64,000 nucleotides of DNA from NCBI RefSeq assembly GCF_014873915.1, contig NZ_JADBEJ010000005.1, forward strand, positions 2,728,001 to 2,792,000, in the 5' to 3' direction. The notes beneath the pieces were generated by a model. It did not search any database. It worked only from the letters and a program-made list of their open reading frames with translations, and was not told the DNA's origin. Position numbers and translations under genes: made by a program. The stretch's first letter is position 1. Every line of letters starts with the position of its first letter. The stretch comes from Amycolatopsis roodepoortensis (GTDB lineage: Bacteria; Actinomycetota; Actinomycetes; Mycobacteriales; Pseudonocardiaceae). Positions 57,651 through 64,000 of this stretch are shown here, one piece after another.

Positions 57651-58061
57651 GTGCAGCTCGAACGTATTAACACTGCCACCAAGACAGAACTAGCCGGAGC
57701 AAGAAAAATGTTCCCTCGAAGCCGGAACGTGAAACTCGCGCCTACCGTCACGAGTCGCGGCCGGTGCTGCACAATCGAGTTAACGTTGGCGGTGAACGAT
57801 CCGGGGAACGAAAACGCTCTTGTCCTCAACGCCGGCGTCTACGGCGACAACTACCTGCTGGTACTTCTGAACCAGAAGGCGAAGAACTTCAAGGAGGGCG
57901 GCATCGTCACTGCGACCGGAACCGTTGAAAATATTTCAGCTACGAGCAGTTCAGCGAAAAATACGGGCCTCGTCCAGGCAGCCATCTACGACGCCTACAC
58001 ACACGAGCAGTTCCTCCACAACGCCAACGTCAGGGCCGCGGACGACACAGTTCCCAGGTAA
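57651..58061 (+). CDS. Hypothetical protein, possibly DUF4352-like or OB-fold
   Basis: A 136-residue protein starting at GTG 57651. It is strand-rich (KLAPTVTSRGRCCTIELTLA, YLLVLLNQKAKNFKEGGIVT, VQAAIYDAYTHEQFLH) with lower G/C at third positions than its neighbours, suggesting separate acquisition. No signal peptide is seen. No family is firmly recognised. Confidence 0.5.
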   Translation: MQLERINTATKTELAGARKMFPRSRNVKLAPTVTSRGRCCTIELTLAVNDPGNENALVLNAGVYGDNYLLVLLNQKAKNFKEGGIVTATGTVENISATSSSAKNTGLVQAAIYDAYTHEQFLHNANVRAADDTVPR

Positions 58062-58269
58062 ACACGGCCGAGAGCTGGTGACCGTGTCCGGACGATCCGG
58101 CTCCGGCATCAGAGCACCTCGAGGGAGTGCCAACCAGAACGCGACCAACCGATGTCGAGCCCGGTTCCCTCGTTCATCCCACTGTCAGGGTGTTCGGGTG
58201 CGTGGGCTCGCTGGCCTTGCTTGCCCCTTATGGTTGCCCACAGTGTTATGGGTCAGTATGAAGGCGTCG

Positions 58270-58677
58270 TCATTCGCGGCGCTGTGTGTCACCGCTGCTG
58301 AGTTCGTTGTCTTTCTCGGCGTCACGCTGTAGTTGTACCGCCTCCTCGCGGAGCTGCTGCGACCGTTGTTCGTCTTGAGTCGTGGTTGCTGCGTGTTCAA
58401 GAAGCGTTGCCAGCGCGCGGGCTGTCTGGTCCGCGCGGTCGTCGCTCGCTTTGCTCACCCGGTGCTGGTTATTGTGCAGTAGAACCAGCAGTAGCAGTTG
58501 CAGTGGGTTGGTGATGGAGTCGACGACGAGGTCGGACGCCCCGGTCTCCATCAGCCACAATGTCGGCACCCACGCCACCAGCGCGAGCACCACGAAGCCG
58601 AAAAACAGCGGATGCGCCAGCCACGAACTCGCCTTGTTCGAGAGCCGGTTGAACCCATGAGTGCTCTGGCTGCCCAT
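58270..58677 (-). CDS. Small membrane protein resembling low-affinity iron permease family
   Basis: A 135-residue protein with two spans (FFGFVVLALVAWVPTLWLME and SITNPLQLLLLVLLHNNQHR) followed by a helical charged tail with ALATLLEHAATTTQDEQRSQ. The second span ending in HNNQHR resembles the small permease-like proteins annotated as low-affinity iron permease (pfam04120). Transport function is uncertain. Confidence 0.65.
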   Translation of the reverse strand: MGSQSTHGFNRLSNKASSWLAHPLFFGFVVLALVAWVPTLWLMETGASDLVVDSITNPLQLLLLVLLHNNQHRVSKASDDRADQTARALATLLEHAATTTQDEQRSQQLREEAVQLQRDAEKDNELSSGDTQRRE

Positions 58678-58988
58678 TACTGCCTCCGATCACGTTTCCG
58701 TGCAGGGTTCCCGGAGCAGGAGCAGGCAAACTGATCATCGAGGTGGGCGGAAGTTGGCTGGCTTCCCCTTGTGCCAGCAGGCCGACATCGGTCGAAATCA
58801 AACACTCGGGTGTCGAACTCATCTGAGTGGACGAACAGACGCGTCCTTGCGCCCGGCTGTACCCCTATTCCACTAGGGATGTCGCCGAGAACGTCGTGCA
58901 TCTCCTCATAGACGTCGCGGACGTATTCGCCGCCATCGTCGAGCAGGTCGTTCCATGGTGGCAGGCCGTCATTGTTCTCCACGAGCAA
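58677..58988 (-). CDS. Possible hypothetical protein or remnant
   Basis: A 103-residue frame with an acidic, natural-looking middle (DGGEYVRDVYEEMHDVLGDI, FVHSDEFDTRVFDFDRC) but a poor start (TTG or GTG) and a basic tail. It may be the end of an older gene whose earlier part lies in another frame to the right (GLVDSLSLPGLLTQKGEDRE near 59100). Low support. Confidence 0.35.
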   Translation of the reverse strand: MLVENNDGLPPWNDLLDDGGEYVRDVYEEMHDVLGDIPSGIGVQPGARTRLFVHSDEFDTRVFDFDRCRPAGTRGSQPTSAHLDDQFACSCSGNPARKRDRRQ

Positions 58989-59440
58989 CTGCGCATGTGG
59001 ACGTCCGCCTCATGACGCAGCTATCAACATCGTAGGACAGATGCATGACGTCTCCGTTGCCGAAATCGCGGCCAGCTTCGCGATCCTCTCCCTTCTGTGT
59101 TAGAAGCCCGGGGAGGGAGAGACTATCGACGAGTCCAGCAAGCTCTGCCGCTGCGCGTCGGGGCTCAACGGAAGCGACACGGCGCCTTGGACAGTCGCGC
59201 CGCATCTGTCGATGTCTGGCTGGTGGTCGCGGTCAGGGCGCTCGGCGGGCGCTGAACGACACGGATCGACAGCCTAGTGGCACGTTACGAGTTCCGTTGG
59301 TCGACCATTGACGCACCGATAGGCAAGACCGATGACGGGCAACGTGACGAGTCAGCGTGCCCGTGAGAGGCGGAGATTGTCGGTGATTAGCGGATGGACC
59401 GGGGTACTTGTACCTTGGTGCGACTAAGAAGGAGGTCGCT
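58989..59440. other. Intergenic stretch without a firm gene
   Basis: A minus-strand frame near 59000-59160 has a few protein-like segments and may be part of a decayed gene. The remainder is non-coding up to the ribosome site of the YaaC-like gene. Confidence 0.4.
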
Positions 59441-60439
59441 GTGTCGGCTGCGGGACGGAAGTTGCGGAGTCTCCGGGCTCTTCGTCACGACCCACCGGGG
59501 TATGCGAAGCAGGGTGCGCGGCGAACGACGTTCCAGTCAGCGTTGGAGCAATGTGAGCAATTCCTGGACGCAGCCAGTGACACTGGTTACGCCACTCGGC
59601 CAGTCCAGTTGTTCTATGCCCTGTCGCAGGCAGGTCGGGCAATTGTTGCTGCATCACCGCGGATCGGTAACCAGGTGTCGAAGGTCAGTGGACATGGCTT
59701 GACCGCCAACACCAATACCGCAACTGCGGCAGAGGTCCTTGTTACCGCCACCAAGTCTGGTCTGTTCCCGGCCGTCGCTTCCGCCATCGATGTAGAGGCA
59801 CTCGTCCCCAATGAGCCGGTTGCTCTACGAGAGTTGTGGCCGCTTCTGCCGGAGACAGTGGACGTCCCGCTCACTGACGACGTCATGGTGCCTGTTCTGT
59901 TGTTCTTCCAGGACGGGTGGCCTGAGATCGGCACTTTCGCCCACGCCGAGGTCAACTGGCTTCCGCGGCGAGTGCATGACCTCTTCGGTCAAGACCCAGT
60001 GCGGGTCAAGGAGCATCTCGATCGCTACCCGGCGTTGCGAGACAGCGTGCTGCACGTATCGCAACCGATGGGTGGCCTGGGCTGGCGCAATGCGGGTCCT
60101 GGGATGGGGCTGAGCGTTGAGTGGCGCAGCGGCTCGCCGCCGTTGATGCTCGCTGACAACAAGACGTTCAGCGACCTCGGGGTCGCGTGCTACCGGTCCG
60201 CCGACGACTCTCTCGTCACTCCCGCGATCGGATCTATGGCGACCGGTCTTCACCCATTCTTAGCGTTGTGGGCCGTACTGCTAGCGCTGTCGTCGTTGGC
60301 GCGGTACCAGCCGGCGACTTGGTCGAAGATGATCGATGTTGACAGATCACCGGAAGCCAACGCGATCGAGCACCTTCTTGAGGAAGCGACCACGTCCGTC
60401 CCCGCCACAGCGCTTCATCTGCTTACCACCTTCAGGTGA
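59441..60439 (+). CDS. YaaC-like protein
   Basis: A 332-residue protein starting at GTG 59441 with AAGGAGG upstream. The segment RPVQLFYALSQAGRAIVAAS is the hallmark of the YaaC family, whose members are of unknown function and sometimes occur in defence or stress islands. SGHGL and the C-terminal helix ALWAVLLALSSLARYQPATW also fit. It is followed by about 260 bp without a gene. Confidence 0.72.
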   Translation: MSAAGRKLRSLRALRHDPPGYAKQGARRTTFQSALEQCEQFLDAASDTGYATRPVQLFYALSQAGRAIVAASPRIGNQVSKVSGHGLTANTNTATAAEVLVTATKSGLFPAVASAIDVEALVPNEPVALRELWPLLPETVDVPLTDDVMVPVLLFFQDGWPEIGTFAHAEVNWLPRRVHDLFGQDPVRVKEHLDRYPALRDSVLHVSQPMGGLGWRNAGPGMGLSVEWRSGSPPLMLADNKTFSDLGVACYRSADDSLVTPAIGSMATGLHPFLALWAVLLALSSLARYQPATWSKMIDVDRSPEANAIEHLLEEATTSVPATALHLLTTFR

Positions 60440-60703
60440 CAGGGTCGGCGAAACCGGGAGACAGCAGGCACGAAGGTTGGCAGCAGATGTCCCTCACCAT
60501 GGCCGAAGCGACGCATACCGCGGTATCGGTAGCGACCCTGGTTACAGATAACCCTCATCTCGTGACGGATACCTTACACAACAACAACTGATGGTCTGGT
60601 GAGAGCCAGGGGCATGCTCACGGATATGCTCACAGGCACACTCACCGTGCGTTCGCACTTGATCGCGGTACGTAACCAGCATGCCAGCTGGACCGGCCTG
60701 ACG

Positions 60704-61474
60704 TCACCGATGTTTTCTGCGCCGGGTGCGGTTCGTGTCCGGATGCTCGAAGAGCTGATCGATAACCAGCGTGATCAACCCCTCCAGGGTCTGAGGGCCA
60801 GTCGCCGCGATACTGGCCCTGGCGGTGACTGGTTCGTCGGAGCGCTCGGTGGGCGCGAACAGGGACGGCAGCGGCGGCCACCTCAGCGTGGCCAGCAGCA
60901 TGGTGACGTCGGGGGCACTGGAGGATCCGGGCTCGATGGTTTCGCACCGTTGCAGAATCGCGTTCAGCTCGGTGACGACTGGCGCCAAGGCCATTCGGTC
61001 ATGGCCTGCAAGCACCTCCCCGGTATCAGCATCGATCGCACGAAACGGGGCTGCCCGTTGCGTGAGCTCCTCGTCCGCCAGGTCTGTCCACGCCTGCGGG
61101 ATGCGCTGGTCGCGGACAAGGTCGTCGATGCGTTCGTCGAAATGATCAGCGGAGTCCCGGACCTTCCTGTCCCGCAGGGCCGAGGTGTCGCTGACCATCA
61201 ACTCGGTCCGCAGTCGATCTGCGCGAAAGCGACGCCAACGGGACTTGCGGTCGGCTCTCTCGGCTCTGACGGGCCACAACAACTTGCTGATGATGGCAGT
61301 CGCAGTGAGGAACGATTGGACTGCCGGCCACGCCTCGGAACGCCCCTGTGGATCCCGGCTGAGTTGAAGCGCCTGTTGCACCGCCGCCAAGGCGTAACTC
61401 GCCTGCCGCACGATCTCGGCGATGTAGAACGTCCGGGCTCCCGATGCCCAGCGCTGCTCCCAGTCATCGCTCAC
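60704..61474 (-). CDS. Hypothetical helical protein
   Basis: A 256-residue protein starting at GTG 61474. It begins with DWEQRWASGARTFYIAEIVR and a hydrophobic patch (PAVQSFLTATAIISKLLWPV) that could be a membrane-associated helix. HFDERIDDLVRDQRIPQAWT follows. No family is recognised. Confidence 0.7.
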   Translation of the reverse strand: MSDDWEQRWASGARTFYIAEIVRQASYALAAVQQALQLSRDPQGRSEAWPAVQSFLTATAIISKLLWPVRAERADRKSRWRRFRADRLRTELMVSDTSALRDRKVRDSADHFDERIDDLVRDQRIPQAWTDLADEELTQRAAPFRAIDADTGEVLAGHDRMALAPVVTELNAILQRCETIEPGSSSAPDVTMLLATLRWPPLPSLFAPTERSDEPVTARASIAATGPQTLEGLITLVIDQLFEHPDTNRTRRRKHR

Positions 61475-61534
61475 TCGATTATTGTGTCCGTCAAGGCGTA
61501 GTGGTGGCCATCCAGGCCAGGCAGGAGTCCCTTG

Positions 61535-62359
61535 TCATGTTGCTCTGTCGCTCCCTGAGCGTAGGTCGCGGTAGCGGGTGACGGCGTGTGCGCCCGGAGT
61601 CCGTACCCACAATGGAGCGCCGATGAGGATGCGCTCGACGTCTGGGCTGATGCCGCCGTCGCTGGGAAAGGTCCACCGGTCTTTGTCGAGCACGACGTCG
61701 CTGTAGATCTGTGCGAACCACTCGGATTCGGTCGTGTGGCCGAGTGTGAACCCCCGCGTCCAGGGCTTGTTCTCGTGTTCGTCCCAGTTTCCGGTCACGC
61801 CCTGCTCTGTTGCGATCTTCAGGGCTTCGACTGCGAGGGACTCCGGGTCGTCCCACTGCGAGTTGTTGATCGTTCCTCGGCTCTGGATGTAGAGAGCAAT
61901 TGTCCGAGCTGCGGAGGACGACCATCCTGGCGGTGGTTGGTCGGAGCCGCCGATGTAGTCGGCGGTGTTCTCCAGGCTGCCGAACAGGCACACGTCGACG
62001 CGACTCCCAGTGCTGCTGCGGGTGTTGGTGTAGATCACGACGACCTGTCGCTTCTCGATGCCACCCGTGAACTGGGCGAACTCGACCCGGCCGACGCCCT
62101 TCGCGAACATCACCGGTGGCGGGGTGACGAAGTCCTGAACTGCAAGGTCGCCGATCGCCGTCTCGATCCTGGGCGCCACTTCGGCACGGTCTAGCGTGCG
62201 TGCCTCCGGAGCAACTTCGAGCCCACCGATCAACGGAAAAGCCGTCTTGGCCTTCCAACTCACGCGTCGTTCGAGGGGGATGCCGTTGTCTGACGCGATG
62301 TCCCGGATACGGCGATCCGACCAGTAGGCGTAATTGCGGATCACACCTAGCTCGCCCAT
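61535..62359 (-). CDS. Hypothetical protein
   Basis: A 274-residue protein starting at ATG 62359 with GGGAGGG 9 bases upstream. It has LGVIRNYAYWSDRRIRDIAS at the N-terminus and strand-rich stretches (VGRVEFAQFTGGIEKRQVVV, SRVDVCLFGSLENTADYIGG). Similar proteins of unknown function occur in actinomycetes, where they are described only as hypothetical. No catalytic motif is visible. Confidence 0.7.
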   Translation of the reverse strand: MGELGVIRNYAYWSDRRIRDIASDNGIPLERRVSWKAKTAFPLIGGLEVAPEARTLDRAEVAPRIETAIGDLAVQDFVTPPPVMFAKGVGRVEFAQFTGGIEKRQVVVIYTNTRSSTGSRVDVCLFGSLENTADYIGGSDQPPPGWSSSAARTIALYIQSRGTINNSQWDDPESLAVEALKIATEQGVTGNWDEHENKPWTRGFTLGHTTESEWFAQIYSDVVLDKDRWTFPSDGGISPDVERILIGAPLWVRTPGAHAVTRYRDLRSGSDRAT

Positions 62360-62516
62360 GAGCAGGCACCCTCCCAACGCCAAGTTCGTCGAAGCAGTCC
62401 CGTCGGGGACGGAACGGTTGAAGCCTACATATCACTCGTCCTTACCGACGGCTCCAACGCCGGCCCTCCCGCACTGCGTAGCTCAAGTCAGCATCGAGGG
62501 ACGGCGCTGGCTCTGA

Positions 62517-62792
62517 TCACAGTTCTCTTAGGCCCTGTAGGACTCGAGCGAGGAGGTCAAGGCTGGGGTGGGGCTGAGGTCGTGCAGCGATGGCAGCTGC
62601 CGCCTGCTCATCCTCGACACTCTTGGCGTTGGCCGTCACATCACACCTGGGGGCGTCGAGCTCACCCACACATGGCAAGTATTCGGTCAGTGCCTCGTAC
62701 TCGGGTGTCTGGCGCGGGGAACGGCAACCTGCCGAGGTCGAGGCACTGAACAGCGGGCTGGGCGGCAAGCGCGGGATTGGCAGGGCGTTCAC
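62517..62792 (-). CDS. Possible small hypothetical protein
   Basis: A 91-residue frame (GTG start) whose second half (YEALTEYLPCVGELDAPRCD, PHPSLDLLARVLQGLREL) is protein-like, with a Pro/Ser-rich first third. It lies between two genes on the same strand. No ribosome site is convincing. Confidence 0.4.
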   Translation of the reverse strand: MNALPIPRLPPSPLFSASTSAGCRSPRQTPEYEALTEYLPCVGELDAPRCDVTANAKSVEDEQAAAAIAARPQPHPSLDLLARVLQGLREL

Positions 62793-62844
62793 GGCACTGG
62801 CCCGTCGGGATAGCGCACATGAGGCGACACTGAAGCCAGGTGTG

Positions 62845-63769
62845 TCACAGGAAGCTGCTGTTCATCAGCTCACGGACCCACTTGACCTGAAACTCGACAT
62901 CATCGGCTCGCTTGTCTCCACGCTTCCACAGCAAGCTGAGCGCAACGGTTCGCTGTGCGGCCAGAAAACGGCGACGTGCCGTGTCGTCGACGATTCCGTG
63001 GTCCGGCAGTAGCGCGACTCGCCACTCATCGTCGATGACGCGGGCGCTGAGGTGTTCGACCAACTCGGCGGCGTCATAGACGGTGTCGCTGTGACCGATG
63101 AACTCCCAGTCGACGACGTGGACGTTCGGCTCGCCCCAGAGCCAGTTGAACAGGTTAGAGTCGCCGCGAGAAACGATCCTCGGCGCCGATCGGCGAGCAC
63201 CGCGGTGTCGCCTCGTTCGTACCAGGGGCCGAGCATCAATTGCATGTCAGCGGTAAGCGGCTCGTCCTCGCACTCGTCGAGCTGGCCCGGCCAGACCTCG
63301 GTGACCCGATTCTTGTAATTTGCGGGTGAATCGACGCGCGGCGTGTCAGCGAACGGTCCGAGTGGGCTCTCCCGGAGTTGGTCGAGAATCGCGACCATGG
63401 CCCAAAGTGCGGTGGTGGACTCGGCGAGGTCGGGCACCGGCCGACCGGCGAAAATGGTCATCGCGACTGCAGGCAGTTCGGGGTCGGGGTTGTGTCACAG
63501 CGGCTGTGGAGCAGCGGTGACTCCGCAGGCCGCGACATGTGCGAGGGCCTGTTACTCGCAAGCCGCGCGGTCGCGTTTGTCGGTGCGGTACAGCTTGAGG
63601 CAGACCTCGCAGTCCGGGCCGTCCCAGGCGAAGACACGATTGTTCCGACCCCGGTCAAAGGAGCCGCAGGCCCGGAAGGTCGTCGGCGAGCAGGCTCGGT
63701 TCACGCCGATAGAAATTGCGCAGCTCGTCGAGCAGACCGGTCGGTACGGTGGAGGTGTGTGGCAAGGCA
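62845..63769 (-). pseudogene. Aminoglycoside/choline phosphotransferase-like gene, multiply broken
   Basis: Successive frames carry TGLLDELRNFYRREPSLLAD, then RGRNNRVFAWDGPDCEVCLK, then FAGRPVPDLAESTTALWAMV, then NVHVVDWEFIGHSDTVYDAA. This is the order of an APH-fold kinase: nucleotide loop, lysine region, hinge, metal-binding loop. Breaks occur near 63670, 63550 and 63185, and an in-frame TGA stands near 63497. The catalytic HGD motif reads SRGDSNLFNW, so the general-base histidine is lost as well. A functional kinase is very unlikely. Confidence 0.7.
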
Positions 63770-63796
63770 AGCCCTCGATCTAGACCGTGTTCAGGT

Positions 63797-64000
63797 TCAG
63801 TCACGGATCGGCCCCAGTCGGCTGGCTGTGACGCCGAGATTCGCGATCAGGACGGTTTCGGCAGTGTGTACGGATGACATGAGGTCGTCCATCACCACCG
63901 CGGGGACCTGCCCCGAGTCAAAACCTGCTCGCTCGACGAGCAGGCCCAAGGTTTCGCTCTGCTTGGGTGTAGCCAGCGTTTGGCATTCTGGGTGTGCCAG
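63797..64000 (-). CDS. C-terminal end of an unidentified protein (partial)
   Basis: The frame is open from the right edge to a TGA at 63797-63799, giving 67 residues. They read ECQTLATPKQSETLGLLVER, then GQVPAVVMDDLMSSVHTAET and a short basic end. It is helical and natural in codon use. It ends 28 bp upstream of the phosphotransferase remnant. The family cannot be told from the fragment. Confidence 0.65.
   Translation of the reverse strand: MAHPECQTLATPKQSETLGLLVERAGFDSGQVPAVVMDDLMSSVHTAETVLIANLGVTASRLGPIRD

Noticed and set aside
56219..57829. 536-codon minus-strand frame across the XRE/DUF397 3' region and phosphatase fragment
   Set aside because: It has no domain over its length; the PP2C motifs lie in other frames.
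1..64000. CRISPR arrays, tRNA or rRNA genes
   Set aside because: I saw no regular repeat-spacer pattern, cloverleaf-like tRNA consensus or rRNA sequence; a tRNAscan or CRISPR search would be needed to be certain.

Overview
The window is high-GC DNA from an actinomycete, most likely of the family Pseudonocardiaceae. The evidence is the codon use, GTG starts, an XRE/DUF5753 plus DUF397 pair, an actinobacterial Tad pilus locus, an IS701-type element and replication-relaxation/integrase remnants. It reads as an accessory region: several functional islands separated by decayed mobile-element material. No rRNA, tRNA or CRISPR array was recognised.

Region by region. (1) 1-4.7 kb, minus strand: a defence-type operon with a DprA-like protein, a broken YgjP-type metallopeptidase, a small HTH protein and a Gabija pair (GajA OLD/TOPRIM nuclease and GajB UvrD helicase, the latter cut by the window edge). 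(2) 4.8-6.6 kb: degenerate genes, including remnants of an actinobacterial tyrosine recombinase and a replication-relaxation protein. (3) 6.6-21.8 kb: an intact sulfur/thiol-stress island. It has two metallo-beta-lactamase/rhodanese proteins (persulfide-dioxygenase type), a single rhodanese, a TauE exporter, thioredoxin, a PIG-L/MshB-like deacetylase, an MmpL transporter, a NiCoT transporter, two near-identical DUF302 proteins, two DUF2243-CtaG pairs, small membrane or Cys-rich proteins, and a CsoR-family regulator. The regulator keeps the two cysteines but lacks the copper-ligand histidine, so it is CstR-like. Palindromes of the form ATACCCCnnGGGGTAT lie upstream of at least five transcription units, including the regulator itself, which suggests one regulon.

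(4) 22-25.6 kb: a GAF-ANTAR protein with a cut C-terminus, frameshifted small genes and an IS701-family element flanked by CTAG. (5) 25.6-32.4 kb: a minus-strand train of about a dozen small genes with no recognisable function, typical of actinomycete integrative elements or phages, several with Cys pairs. It is followed by 1.7 kb of non-coding, repeat-bearing DNA with a 27-bp imperfect inverted repeat. (6) 34-52.6 kb: a Tad/Flp pilus locus (CpaB, CpaE, TadA, TadB, TadC, Flp-like pilin, three TadE/G-like proteins, secreted and lipoprotein partners, a prepilin peptidase) with a membrane-bound LysM/BTAD regulator. A plus-strand module of two tyrosine recombinases, an XRE protein, a MerR regulator and a YnfA protein is inserted within it at about 38.1-43.3 kb.

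(7) 52.6-64 kb: an ECF sigma factor, Pseudonocardiaceae-type hypothetical genes, the XRE/DUF397 pair, abutting fragments of a PP2C phosphatase, a DUF421 protein and a LuxR regulator, a YaaC-like protein, several unknown genes, and a multiply broken phosphotransferase.

Frameshifts are concentrated in the accessory zones (3-6.6, 23-25.5, 53, 57 and 63 kb). With one possible exception, the truncated second DUF2243-CtaG pair at 19.9-21.1 kb, they are absent from the sulfur and pilus islands. This points to real decay rather than uniformly poor sequence.
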